Numbered from the stretch's first letter, positions 45,270 through 57,439 are shown. The stretch: 64,000 nt of DNA from Cornus controversa (GCA_026545225.1 CM048845.1:76549033-76613032), one strand, 5' to 3'. Notes: generated from the sequence alone by a model not told the origin. Translations and numbers: made by a program.

Positions 45270-46838
45270 AATGATTTGAATTGAGATTTGAAGTTATTCT
45301 TGCCGGGACAGTAAAAACAAATCATGCAAATATTTGGTTTTATAATGGTATTGAAATTTTTTCTCATTGACCCCTTCATAGGGCTTCACCTTCTTCTCTA
45401 CCGGAGAGAGTGATTTGGCTTCACCCGACGAATATAACTGTTGGAATAAGGGTCTTTTGTATGCCAGTGGGTTGTCCTACCGGGCTTGCTTTCATTCATA
45501 TACTTGTAACCCTTGTTTTGACTTTTGGGCCTTTATATGGCCCAGCCCAGATTTTTACATATATTATATGCTTGCTTAACCTTTTGTAAAAAAAATAAAA
45601 ATAAAATCACTTTTTTTGTTGCAAAAAGAAAAATTTTATTTTTCATACAATATGGATAGAAAATAAATAAAATTGCAATCATGTACACTGAAGAAATAAT
45701 TCAGTTATTAAGAGACAGAAGAATCATGATATACGTTTTCGTGTACTAGCTAAAACGTTACATTTGTCTGGTGGATACCATACTCTGGTACTGCCTTCTC
45801 GTACGAGAAAGAGACAGAGGATAACAATGGTTAGGCCTTCTCTGTCAAACAATTGTAACTAACTATTGAAAGAAGCGGATCGATCGAACCTATAGTTAGT
45901 CCTCTTTCGATTGACTTCTTTCTCTTGATCATTGAGGATCTTGACCGGCTAGGTAGGCTTTTGCAACAACACAGTAACGCGGAATCATTGGTCTTGAATT
46001 CTTTTCTTTCTCCTTTAGATCAATCTCAGGAGTTATGAGTTTCTTTTTGAATTAAAATTGACCCGTAAAATTATCGCTTATTTGAAGGAGAATAATTATC
46101 AAAGGGTGTAGTCTGTGTAGACAGCATTTAATCATAAAATAAAATTAAAAAAAAATTATAAGGGAAAAATTTTCGGATTATCATTATGGAACATTAAGAA
46201 ACATAATTAAGCTTCCACATGCACAGTGCCCATAAATTTGGACATTCCACCAAGCCATTTTACAGAAATTTATGTTCACATTCAAACTACTCTTCTACAT
46301 GCATATATTTACTCAATAATGGTATTACAAAACACTGTTACTGCTTATTCAATTAATATATATGGAACCTGAAGAACTTTGTGCACCATTTAGGGTTGCG
46401 TTTGGTTAGCGGGAACTAGCAAGAAAGGACAAGAAAAGGAATAAAATTAAAATTTTTACGAGTTTAGTTAGCTTGAAGCAACAGAAAAGAGAAATTGAGA
46501 AAAATAGTTGAAATTTTATAAACTTGTTTCATTTCAATGTAGCTTGTCGGTGCATAATATCACTTAGTTGTCATTTGTTATGCTATAGCCACAATCCTGA
46601 CTTATCAGTTAATGGAAATACAATCTTCATTAGTTATTGTTAATATCGTCATATCACATAATGTAATAGGTTTCATTTTCAACATACAATCCATGGAATT
46701 TTTATATGCCCTGATGTTGTCAAAAACATGTGAATCATAGTTAGCTTCCATGCTACGTAGATCTGTCATTTGAATTTGATTCAATAATTCAGATATGGAT
46801 TGAAACATTCAACCCGATGTCTCAATGATAATTTGAAT
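44650..46838. other. No gene recognised
   Basis: AT-rich. An AT microsatellite lies at 45227-45268. A stretch at 45410-45600, rich in GGGCC and ending in an A-rich run, could be the tail of a retroposon but was not identified. Confidence 0.4.
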
Positions 46839-46839
46839 A

Positions 46840-47190
46840 TCATAATTCGTTAGATAAACAAACCAATTATGAATTATAGTTGATCCAATTCAATAATAAT
46901 CGATATAATATAATATGAAATATGTTATCTATCTATACTATAAAATATTTACATATTGCTAAAATATTTTTTTATCATTATTATTTTTTTCTTCTTCTCT
47001 CCCCTTATTTCATCTCTCTTTTTTGTTTTTTTCTTTGATAAGAAGTCATTTACTTATTTTTTAACTCTTTATTTATTTATATTATATTTTTCTGCTCCAT
47101 TTTTCTTTCTTTCTTAATCATTGTGTGCTATTTTTTTACATTAACTTTTTTAATAAAAATTTATATACATTTTGGATCAAGTATCTATTA
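46840..47190. repeat. Dispersed AT-rich repeat, copy 2 (inverted)
   Basis: Its reverse complement follows 26669-27100 in the order of its words (ATTAAT.GATA, purine block, AATGATAAAAAAATATTTTA, then TTATC-rich sequence). Both copies have an LTR-like boundary at the same side. Confidence 0.55.
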
Positions 47191-47199
47191 ATCGCATAC

Positions 47200-47382
47200 C
47201 TGAATCGTCTCTGTATTTATAAAAGTCAGATGAGACTATATCCGAGTAAGAGACTAACCCTTCAGTTCCAAGCTTATCCGGAGATAGGAGAGTCGTGGTG
47301 AATGTTCACCTCTTATCCAAGTCATGCAAATCATGATCGTCCATGTCACATGAAATACAATTGGAGTCAAACACCCCATCCA
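47200..47382 (-). mobile_element. LTR-like fragment, inverted partner of 47670-48030
   Basis: Its reverse complement aligns with 47672-47855: both begin GATGGGGTGTTTGACTCCAAT and share a TATAAATACAGAG promoter-like site. About 75 per cent identity by eye. No coding part is seen between the two. Confidence 0.6.
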
Positions 47383-47669
47383 ATGACCCCTGTTTATGAG
47401 GTTGTTGTCGAACTTTAGGAACACTTTGAACAACTCGTTAGGCTGTGACCCATACTCCTGTGTAAGAGAAAATGGATCGCAGCTAGCCGTCCGGTCTAGG
47501 GTCAGATCTACCGGACTTGGTCATTGGCTGGCCCTTGGCCTACCCAATAAGAAATTGGATATAGATTCAATCATAACTAATTCATCAAGTTATCGGATCG
47601 TATCATATATAACTTTTATCGAATTTGAATTAGGATTAAGTTATCGGATATAGATGGTGTTAGTATATA

Positions 47670-48030
47670 GTGATGGGGTGTTTGACTCCAATTATAAAGT
47701 CAGGTGACGTGGGCAATAGTGATTTGTATGACGTGAATGAGAGATATACTTTGTCCAGAACTTTTTTATCTTCAGATAAGTCTCGGAACTGAGGAGTCAG
47801 TTTCTTACTAGGACACGTTTTCATCTGACTGCTATAAATACAGAGTTTTTTACAGCTTTCAAAGCCTTTTCGATAACTGACTTAAAGGTCTCGAATTGGA
47901 TTCTTTCGATTTCTATATCGAAGATATACTTATGAAGTTGTTCCAATTTATTGATTGACATTAACCCTAAATCCCTGCCCCGAGAAATGAATCAATACTT
48001 TCTACTCGAGCTCCATCATGTATTATTTAC
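47670..48030 (+). mobile_element. Probable solo or partial LTR
   Basis: It starts TGATGGGGTGTTTGAC and has TATAAATACAGAG at 47832 followed by CTGACTTAAAGGTCTCGAATTGG. That resembles the start of the transcribed part of many plant Ty3/gypsy LTRs. The right end is not clear, and no PBS was recognised after it. Confidence 0.5.
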
Positions 48031-49120
48031 ATTACACGCAACAAAAAAGAGGGGTTCTAGTGGAACAGAACAAACGATGTCGAGCCAAGAGCACCTTCAT
48101 TCCTATATAAAATGGTGGATGTAATAATTCACAACGGATCGTGTCCTTCAAGTCGCACCCCGTGTCTTTTCGACTACCTTTTATTTTATTTGTCTTTTAT
48201 AGATCGGCATTTCACGATATCAAGAGTGAATCACTTTGGATTTCTAATATTCTATACTGATATTGGTACAATGGAAGTTCTATGGTGGCTGGTTTGACTG
48301 CAAACTATTATTACCGCATGTTAGTTGTACAGCATAGATATATAAATAATAGCTGTCTTTATAGAAGTCTTATGTGAGCTACAAGTAAGGGCCCGTTTGG
48401 CATGTGTTTTGTTTTAGATGTTATGTTTTTAGATAAAACAAAAACAATGTTTTTGTTGTATGGTATTTTGAATTGAAAGCGAAAGTATGTTTGGTGATAA
48501 AATTTCGTTGTAGGAAATACGGAAGTAGAAACATACAAAACACGTTTGGTAATGACAAATATTTTGAAAACAAAATACTTAAAACATGTTTGGTAACTCC
48601 AACTGTTGCCAAAAATATAAGAAGCAAAAACAAAAAACACGTTTGGTACTGAATGTTTCTAATTTGATATTTCATTTTTAAAATTTATTTATATAATTAA
48701 TTATTCATATAATAGACATAAATTTTAGTAGTTGATTGGGAAAATTTGTACACATAATATTTTAGTTTATATAAGTTAAAAAATTTTATATAGATAGAAA
48801 AATAGATAGTACAAGGCGTGATTTTTTTTTTAAAAAAATCCGTAATGTGTTATAATTTATGGCAATTTTTTAATTAATTTTAAATATATGAAAAGCTCAT
48901 AATTTTGTAATGACTTTTAAACATACTCTACACATAATTTTTTTTCATCTTAATCAAACAAAATTTGGTCCTATTTAAGACCAATTTTTAGAATTTTAAA
49001 AATCTCTTGTTTGAATTGTATCAGCTAACTTTGGTAATTTGACAATCATGAAAGTTTGCAACATATGACTCTTGTTGAATTTGTTTAACATGTCTTTAGC
49101 AAAAGTCGATTATGACAACT

Positions 49121-49236
49121 AAAGTAATTGCAGCAATGGAGTATGATCAAACATGGCTATCCACATAGCAATTTGCCTAAAGTAATTGCAGCAATGGAGT
49201 ATGATCAAACATGGCTATCCACATAGCAATTTGCCT
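49121..49236. repeat. Perfect 58-bp tandem duplication
   Basis: 49121-49178 and 49179-49236 are identical (starting AAAGTAATTGCAGCAATGG). The identity implies a very recent origin. Confidence 0.95.
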
Positions 49237-49985
49237 TTCGCTGGCCTTTCAATTAAAGTAGGTGAAATCCATTGCAACAATACTTTTGTTTTGAGAAACA
49301 GAATTGAATGCACTAGGAAAAACCTGCTCTGAGTACAAGGCTTCAAAGCACTACAATTATCCACTATTTCCAAAGGGTTTTTCATGGCTCTAGCAAACTG
49401 CATATAAAAATAGCCACCTTTTTACCTTAAAGTCATCTCTGATTGAAAACTTCTCATAAAACTGCCATCTCTGTTACCCCAACATATGCTGTTAGGAAGG
49501 TAGTATAATTCTTTCAATTTTCTTTTCAGGCAATAAATTTAAGGAAATAAAACCATATAATTTGTTTGTAAATAGCTATAAGATTATCATCAATGCTCTC
49601 CTCGAAGTCAACAAATTAGCTAGCATGCAGTCATACACATTAGAAACTCTACTCAATTGTTAGGAGGAATGCATTTCTGTTATACTATGAATATATGTAC
49701 TCATTGAATTTGGTTGAGTCCAGTAGGAAAGAGAAACATATAAACCATGATCTTTTATACATATCTGCTCAATTTGCTTTATCAATGTGAACCATGTTAG
49801 TTACAACATTTTTTCAAATGCTGGAACTTAGCTTGAGTTGATATATCAAGCACATATAAATAAATAAAGCACCTCTACTGCCTGTTGCTCTACTTTAGAT
49901 ACATATAAATAAACACGTGGGATCTCTCAAACCAAAACAATTTATCATAGAAAAAAGAACGGATATCATAGTTTTTTCTTGTACT

Positions 49986-50147
49986 TTAGAACATAAAGGA
50001 AGCAAGTTCAGACACTTCAGATACAACTTGGGTATAATCTGCCTTTAGTTTTTCTTGTTCCTCTTGGCCTAGTTCCCCCTTGGTTGTCTTGGTTAGCACT
50101 AGAACACAGCACGTCGGCCTCTTGGTTGATCCTACATTTGCAAGATC
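49986..50147 (-). pseudogene. NHP2: Terminal exon of an NHP2-like gene (captured fragment)
   Basis: The minus-strand exon starts after a good acceptor (TTTTCTTCAG/GAT) and reads 53 codons to TAA: DLANVGSTKRPTCCVLVLTKTTKG, then GELGQEEQEKLKADYTQVVSEVSELASFMF. This is the C-terminal part of plant NHP2, the L7Ae-family subunit of H/ACA snoRNPs that guide pseudouridylation of rRNA. The conserved STKRPTCCVLV segment is plain. Earlier exons (L7Ae core with GVPYIYVPSK) were not found in the 4.3 kb upstream. The exon itself has no stop or shift. It lies inside the 6.1-kb element, so a captured copy is more likely than a host gene, unless very long introns hide other exons. Confidence 0.75.
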
Positions 50148-51359
50148 CTGAAGAAAACAGTCCATTATGTTCTCAGCATTAAGATTTATGAGAAATGCAC
50201 CAATACATATATTGTACATATACTATCATTAGTGAGTACGTATTGACTACTAATGCTGGTCACCAATGCATGATTGACTATATAATGAAGCAGATTACTA
50301 TGAAGAACACTTTAACAAAAAAAAAAAACTACAATGTAAATTAAAGAAAATTATAATTATTTTGCTTGAAAAGTCAACCACTTACAAGCATATAGGTTCT
50401 TCAATATTTTTTAAAAATAAGATGCGGCGATGCCCATACAAATGTCACAATCACATTTAAAAAAACAAAAAAAAACCTGATCTAAGTAGGACCAGTTTAC
50501 CACTTTACCTATATCGAAAACTCATAACTTTGAGAAATTTCAAGTATGGGCATAATAAGTAGGCATAATTCCTTTGTACCCAACCTGATCTATTTAATTT
50601 AGTAGCCCTGTGAATATATTTATGTGCATATCCAGTACGCACACTGATGCATACAAAATGATGAGTTAGCTCTTGGCAAAGTTTCACAAGAAATTACATT
50701 GTAATAAATTTTTAGAATCGTTATAATATAAGCGTGACAGATCAATTTAATCCACTAGACCAAAGGAAGGAAAGGCCATGGGTTCTCCATGTCCAGTCCC
50801 CTTGAAAATGCTCAAGTAAATATGCCTCATGAAACCCAATTCAATAAGGGTTCATTAGCTACACCTCATGCAACCAAATCACATGGAACTAGCTGAACAT
50901 GCTAATGAAAACTTTTCAATCCTAATTCCACCCATAAAGATTTCAAATGAAAATTAAAACTATTTCAGTTTGTGCCATGTCGCGTAATCTATTCTATTCT
51001 TCTCTCTGGTTCCTTCCTGTTCGTTATATTCAGATTGCACATGCCTTGTTGCAAGTGGACTGCAGATTGCACCCTCATCTCATGTTCTTTAAATTTTAGG
51101 ATTATGCATGTTTGATTTGAATAAAAAACAATGAAGGATGGTGTAGCAGTAGTTAATGTGCTTCTAGTTTTTGACTTTCAGCAAGGTAAACAAGGTCAGC
51201 AGTTAACAGAGAAGTAATATAACTTCAAATAGATCTAGTTCAGTTGCATATAACAATAACTAAAGAACAATCAAGCAATTACCACATGTTCTGCCAATGT
51301 CAGGATCTCAAATAGATTGAACAATCTTATCAATAATAAGCTTTAGGTGATCAGCTTGA

Positions 51360-51910
51360 GGTGCAACATTAACATTCCAGCAATCTAATAGTTCAAGCAG
51401 CATTAACATTCCAACAAACTAATAGTTCAAGCAGCATTAACAATTCAGCAAACTAATAGTTCAATGAGCAATAACAATTTAGCAAAATAATAGGTTAAGG
51501 AGCAATAACAATCCAAAATTTCAGCATTATAAAATTATGGCAGCAAGCAACATCATAATTTCAGCAATAAGGAATTCAAGGCAGCAATACAGAAATATCA
51601 GCAATTCAATTTTCAGTACAACATGAATTTAAAGGCAGCAACTTTTTGATTTCAGCAAAACAAAATTTCAAGGCAGCAATGCTTATAAACTCAGCAAATC
51701 AACTTCAGCAAAATAGAGTTTAGACAAGGATAATTTCAGCAGTTTAACTTCAGCAACATATAAATTCTGACAGCAATGTTAAATTTCAGCAACATATATA
51801 AAACTGGCAGCAATTTAATGTTTCAGCAACATGAAAATTCTGGCAGCAATGTTAAATTTCAGCAACATATAAATTCTGACAGCAATTTAATGTTTTAGCA
51901 ACATGAAAAT
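51360..51910. repeat. CAGCAA-rich degenerate tandem repeat
   Basis: Units of about 40-60 bp share CAGCAA, TTTCAGCAACAT and AAATTCTGGCAGCAATGTT. The last 200 bases are the most regular. It lies in the 6.1-kb element. Confidence 0.75.
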
Positions 51911-53538
51911 TCTGGCAACAAGATGTATTAGATTTGAGGTATTGGAACTTAAAATGAGAAGCATGCCAGACCTTTACTAAATGCAGCTATAACATGACTT
52001 AACATGTATAATGATATATGCTCAATCCATTAAAACATTATATAGATAACTGCATAATTGACAGGAACATGAGTATATATGACAGCAACAATAACAACTC
52101 TAAATCAGAATTTTAGTACATCAATTTTGGGAAAATTGCTTGCATTCACAGAAGTAACACAAATTTGAGTTGATTAAACTTAAAATGATATGCTCAAACA
52201 CAATGGAGCTCTATTAATTAACCAAAGAATCATTTTATGTTAGCTTTAAGGGTCAGATTCACATAAACCCTTGAATATAACTTGTATTGTCAAAACACAG
52301 CTTGCAAAAGAAAAAAACATAAATTGGGTCCAAGAGGTAGATTATTATATACTAGTATAGTTAAGGAACACATAATTTTTTTTTTCCATGGGCACAGGTT
52401 AATCGTGACCTTTATCTTTTTAAAAACTAAAAAGTAATTTAGACCAAAAGTTCCTGTCACATGAAGTAGCAGTTTTCAGTTTCTAATTCTTACTTTTTTT
52501 TCATGCTTTTCTTCCAAATAGCTTTGCCCTAAACCTTTTCCTGGTACTCATTTCCATGTTTATGGTGCCCTTGTGTCAGCACATTCTAGACAAACTATAT
52601 TTTTTTCAGCCTTCTGTTAAGTGTGAAACAACTAGTCACTTGTAAAAGTTGTGAGAAAAGCATCCAAACACTTAATTAGGTCTATTTGACCAATAAGGTA
52701 CTGCTAGACTACACTTTTTTACTCTGAAATTTTTTAGATACATTTAATTTAGTACTGTAAGAACTAAGAATGATTCTTGTTTACATATAACCAAAAAAAA
52801 AAAAAGGAAGAGAAATTCAAAATATTATTTGGGTAATAGTTTTTTGAAAATTGTTATAAAAAATTCTGTCATTTCAAATCACATTTTTTTTATTGGTTTA
52901 TTTATTTTTGAGAAAATTTAAAAACATATATAATAATTTGAAAATTCTTTTAAAAATTCCTAAAACAGAGTGTTAAAAAAAATATTCAATTTGAGAAAAT
53001 ACTGTTTTAAGAGAATGGAACCAAATGACTCTTATTAGTACATGAACACAAGTTTGTTCAATTCCTTTTAACAAATCAAGATCAGCTTATCATTAGAAAC
53101 CGTTTCTTCACTAATAAACCACCAACAACCAATATTCTCTCCAAGTCCAAGTAGGGGACACCAATAGGTAGGCAAACAATTATTAATGTAAAGGTTAAAT
53201 ACTTGAATTAATTTCTTTGTATGGACTATGGGCTACTGGTTTCATCACCACATGAAGCCTAAAAGGCTATAAATATGATTCAACATGCTCAAATGATGCA
53301 CTTTATATGCTATGGACTCTCAAGTATGTTAATATTTTATTGGTAAATAATTTTTAGTATGTTATTTCCAAATCAACGACAATAAAAGAAGACAAATAAA
53401 TTTCAATTAAATTTTTTGATCATGAAAAAAAATTGTTCTACCTTACATAGCCTGTCCAAAATTAAATTGGAGCACATTAGAGAATAAATAACATAAGTTC
53501 AGTAATCAAATATACCATTCAAGAAATCAACAAGTATC

Positions 53539-53795
53539 AATGTTTCAACAAATCATCATTGAGCAAGTAATATTGAACGACATCCATATATATATAGACA
53601 AATACATATATATACACACACATATATGTAAACAAACGCTGGAGCAAGAGAAAGGAGAGAGAAGAAAACTAAGTTTCAACAAATCATCATTGAGCATGAA
53701 ATATTGAACAAACCCATATATACACAGAAAAATATATATACATCTATGTACATATACATAAACAAACACTAGAGCAAGAGAAAGGAGAGATAACA
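53539..53795. repeat. Tandem duplication of about 133 bp
   Basis: Both copies hold TTTCAACAAATCATCATTGA, a TATA/CATA-rich part and AGAGCAAGAGAAAGGAGAGA. Confidence 0.85.
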
Positions 53796-53805
53796 GAGCG
53801 TATGC

Positions 53806-54175
53806 TTACAGTCGAGCCTGGTCTACTTCAAAGATTTGAGTCTGAAATACCTCGATTTGTCCTCCTTCAACACAAAAATTTCATTTTCAGAATGAAATTA
53901 TAGATAGTCGAACACGAAGAAGTGAAATCGAATAGTGATGAGAGAGAAAGGAGAGAGAACATAACATTTTTCCAAGATTTGCGTCTGAAACGCCTCGATT
54001 GGTCGTCCTTCAACACAAAACTACAGAACCGCCTTCAAAATTAGTTTCAAAGAGAATCGAACATAGAAGTGAAGTCGAATAGAGATGAGCAACACTCAAA
54101 AACATAACGTATTTTCAAGATTTGCGTCTCAAAAATGCCTCCATCAGTCGTTTTCTAACACAAAACTTGGATTTT
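53806..54175. repeat. Three tandem units of about 125-150 bp
   Basis: Each unit has AAGATTTG(C/A)GTCT, CCTCGATT.GTC.TCCTTC (weaker in the third) and AACACAAAA. They lie in the right subterminal part of the 6.1-kb element. Confidence 0.75.
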
Positions 54176-54666
54176 CTAGAGTCTCCGAACAGCAGCAAAA
54201 CCCTAAAAAATGGATATATACCTGTGTTGCGATTGGGCCATTTGCTTCCTCCGCTACAGTGGTTTGGGCCAATTTGATTTCGGTTGATTCTAGCGCTACA
54301 GTAATGAAACACCCAAAAACACCAATTAGTTGTTTTGGGTTTGTGCTTCTTTTATCAAAATGTTATAGTACTGTGCAAAACGTAACAAGCCTCTACCAAA
54401 CATGCTTTGGGCCTCAAACTGAGTACTGTAACGGACCTGCAACAGAAACACCCAAAACAAAACATATACCAAACAGGCCCTAAGTGTTAGATAGCATATA
54501 TTTATAGTTGTTAATGGTCTTAGCAAGATACGTGGGAACTCTTATGCTATCAAAATTTCGTATCTAAAAATGGTGAAAACCGTGGATTCCTCAATTTTAT
54601 ACTAAAGTACTAATTATACAACTTAAAATTTATGTGGCATGACTGAAATGGGAAAGGTTATGCCTT

Positions 54667-54934
54667 ATATGAATGCTAGGAAAATGGGCTTGACATTGCT
54701 TTGGCCAGAACTCGGTTGCTTGCTTGCTTCCAAGAGAGACTCCGGCAAGGAATTGGGATAGATATGGGCTGAGAAAGTGAAGTTTATGATTTATAAATTT
54801 ATATGAATGCTATGAAAATGGGTTTGACATTGCTCTGGCCAGAAAGCCACTGCTTGCTTCCAAGAGAGACTACGGCAAGAGTTGGGGATGGATATTTGCT
54901 GAGAAAGTGAAGTTTATGATTTATAATTGTATAT
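54667..54934. repeat. 134-bp tandem duplication
   Basis: Copies begin ATATGAATGCTAGGAAAATG at 54667 and ATATGAATGCTATGAAAATG at 54801. Both contain CTTGCTTCCAAGAGAGACT and end GTGAAGTTTATGATTTATAA. Confidence 0.9.
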
Positions 54935-55179
54935 GAATGAGAGGAATATGGGCTTGGGTTGTTTTATTTTTGGAACGACTGATCCTTACATTTATATGAA
55001 TTTTATTGGGTTGAGCTAAAATGACCTTTTTATCCTTAAGTTAATATAAAGAAGAATGAGCTTATTATATACACACGTGTTTGTAAATTATATAAATATA
55101 GCCATCATACGGAGTTGAGAGTGCAACAATATGCCGGTGAATGTTGATATTATGATCACACGTCATTATAACATTAGTC

Positions 55180-55765
55180 TTTACTCAAATTAGGAGTGAC
55201 AATATTTGACATGACACGTTAATATGATTTGAACACGACACGAAATAAGTGAATTTAAATTTAACTTAATTGTGTTTAATTGACATGGTAATTAAACGTG
55301 TCATGTTTATCTCCACTCACAAGACACATAATAAGTGAGTCTGAGTTTGGTTTAATTGTATCCGTGTCGACTAAATTGACACAGTAAAACTAAACCTATT
55401 TCGTTAGATTTTGACCTATTTATTAAATTAATTATACGTGTCTTATCAACCATGTAATAATGATGTGATGTTAAGCATGTAATAATAATGTCATCTTCAT
55501 GTCAATAACGTTGGCATAAAATTTGCGTCGATCCATAAAATACAATATTCGCATCATTACAAGACACGTCAAAACAAATATACACAAGACATGCTAACAT
55601 CAACGCACTCTAAATCATTCTCCTAAGAATTTAAATCAAACAATTTTGTTATGACACGTCAACATGAACTTACACAAAATGACACCCCAACACAATGTAG
55701 TCTAAATCATTTTCCTAGGAATTTAAATCAAACCATTTAACGAAATTGTTCACAAATAAGCCCTT
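55180..55765. repeat. Degenerate dispersed repeat rich in GACACG words
   Basis: Words such as GACACGTTAATATGA, AACACGACACG, AATTGACA and GACACGTCAA recur. Two direct copies around AATCATT(C/T)TCCTA(A/G)GAATTTA lie about 100 bp apart (55612 and 55706). This looks like an old multicopy repeat. No coding part. Confidence 0.5.
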
Positions 55766-55903
55766 AGCAAATCCAACCCGAAATATTCGTAAACTGGTCG
55801 GATCTACTTCGAGTTAAGACTTGAGTCTTGAGAGATACCTTTGAGATGCCATATATGTAATTTACTTTCCATAAAGGGGTAATTTTGCAACTTAGAGAAG
55901 CTT

Positions 55904-55912
55904 AAACCCTAG
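55904..55912 (+). promoter_or_regulatory. Telo-box (AAACCCTAG) upstream of the helicase gene
   Basis: It lies 71 bases before the ATG, followed by a TTCTCTCCCTCTCTACC pyrimidine leader typical of plant transcription starts. Telo-boxes are common in promoters of plant ribosome-biogenesis genes, which fits the product. Confidence 0.65.
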
Positions 55913-55982
55913 AAATATGTTCTCTCCCTCTCTACCGTCTTGAAACTTGGGGGTGTTTGGGTTTGCTTTTGGTTCAGCTGTG

Positions 55983-56874
55983 ATGGGTAAAAAACACAAG
56001 GTAACTGCTCTTCCCAGCGAACCGCAAACCCTAGACATCACAGTCAGCCATGAAATCAATGCTCAGAAAAAGAACAAGAACAAAGCTGAAGCTAAGCATA
56101 AAAGGAAGCTTCAAGAGACTGAGTCTGAGGTTGGTATAGAGACCAAGAAGGAAACTCTAAATGGATCAGATGAGATATGTGAAAAGAAGAAGAAGAAGAA
56201 GCATAAGAGAGAGAAAGAACAGGACTCTTTGAATAATGGGTTGATGGTTGATTGTGGTAAGAGAATTGAAACAACTAACGGGTCGGATGAGATTGGCAAG
56301 AAAAAGAAGAAACATAAGGGAGATAGAGAAGAAGAGAGTTTGAACAATGGGTTGGTGCTTGGTGATGCCCAAAAAACAGAAATCTCTGATAAATCAGTAC
56401 CGAAACCTGGTGAAAACAAGAAAAATGATGTCTTTGTTGATGGGGAGGAGAGAGAGAGTGATGAGGGTGTGGTGGTGTCTGGGAAGGATATTAATGATTC
56501 GAAATACGGGGCATTAAGATCGTTTACTGAGTCGGGGCTTCCCAAGGATGTGCTTGAATGCTGCAAAAATTTCGAAAAGCCGTCACCAATTCAGTCCCAT
56601 TCTTGGCCTTTCCTCTTGCAGGGTCGTGATTTTATTGGGATTGCAGCTACCGGGTCAGGTACTGTCATGGTGTCTTTTTAGATTTCTGTATTGCTGCAAG
56701 TATAATTTTGCTGTTTAGGGGTATTGTGTATTTACGTTTTTCTAATCAGGTAAGACATTGGCCTTTGGTGTTCCGGCTCTTGTGCATATTTTGGAGAAGC
56801 GGAAGCATAGAACATCGAAGAGAGTGAATCCACTTTGCCTTGTGCTTTCACCTACAAGGGAGCTAGCTCAACAA
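55983..56874 (+). CDS. RH5: DEAD-box ATP-dependent RNA helicase, RH5-like (first two exons)
   Basis: The exons are 55983-56658 and 56750-56874, joined by a 91-bp intron (TCAG/GTACTG ... AATCAG/GTAAGA) that splits the Gly codon of motif I. The next donor is CAACAA/GTATGA at 56875. The ATG at 55983 (MGKKHKV) is chosen; the in-frame TTG upstream is not a start. Residues 1-160 are Lys-rich and disordered, with nuclear-localisation-like runs and a duplicated block (NGSDEI.KKKKKHK...SLNNGL). Then come the Q motif (F197...PSPIQ), motif I ATGSGKT (222-228) and motif Ia PTRELAQQ (260-267). The sequence matches plant RH5, related to yeast Dbp3, a nucleolar helicase for pre-rRNA processing. The DEAD box and C-terminal domain are not in the window: the second intron extends at least 7.1 kb and contains a LINE and an LTR element. 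Whether the gene is whole beyond the window is unknown. Confidence 0.85.
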
Positions 56875-57439
56875 GTATGAAATTCTCTTTTTCTGTTTTT
56901 AAATTAAATTTTTGTGTAATTAACTTGATAATATATTCATGTTTTTTTTTCTTTTCTGTTTTGAATTTATTCTAAACGTTTCTGCTCACATGTCCTGTTT
57001 TTCTTTTGACTTCTTTTCTTTTTCTAGCTAAAATTTTCTTATTAGGGGAGGCTTTAAATCAACTGTAGTTCTTGATTCTAATTGCAAAATTTTAAAGAAG
57101 AATGGAACTTGTACAGAGGATGATGATGGTTAGCATAGTTGGTAGGCTGTGGAAGGAATTATTTCTAATGTGAATTCAAGTTTTCTCTTAAGGGGTGAGC
57201 ACCCTTTTCACCTCCTTGGCGATCTGAAAAAGATAAATTATATTAAATTATAGTAAAGGGGTTCATTACTTCATCATAGCTGAGTTCATCATAATGTGTC
57301 CTAAAAAGTACTTCACAACTCAAACACGAGAAAAAAATAAATTACTTTTCAATCGAAACATTCTTGTTTCATTGTGTTTAATGTTGGGTGATGCACTATA
57401 TAGTGCATATATATTAATGGTTTGTGAAGATCTTCTGCA
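56875..57439 (+). other. Start of the long second intron of the RH5-like gene
   Basis: It opens with GTATGA and a T-rich stretch. No further helicase exon (motif Ib, DEAD) is seen here, nor at 59700-60715, which is ordinary AT-rich intron sequence. Confidence 0.6.

Larger units (their letters stand above)
48389..54480. mobile_element. 6.1-kb PIF/Harbinger-like element carrying an NHP2 exon
   Basis: The left end GGGCCCGTTTGGCATGTGTT and the inverted right end GGGCCTGTTTGGTATATGTT match over about 28 bp with three differences. TAA lies on both sides (48386-48388 and 54481-54483), the usual 3-bp duplication of PIF/Harbinger elements. The interior has no recognised transposase. It holds a last exon of NHP2 on the minus strand, CGTTTGGTA words near the left end, and several tandem duplications near the right end. 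It may be a gene-capturing non-autonomous element. An alternative is two unrelated MITE ends of the same family that happen to face each other. Confidence 0.55.

Noticed and set aside
49986-50219. 77-codon frame as a complete small gene
   Set aside because: The first 24 codons are intron sequence before a strong splice acceptor; only the 53-codon exon matches NHP2.
55947-55982. Earlier in-frame TTG start for the helicase
   Set aside because: Plant genes start at ATG; MGKKHKV at 55983 fits the family and follows a normal leader.
56092-56566. Minus-strand Ser/Phe-rich frames
   Set aside because: They are the antisense image of the Lys-rich first exon of the helicase.
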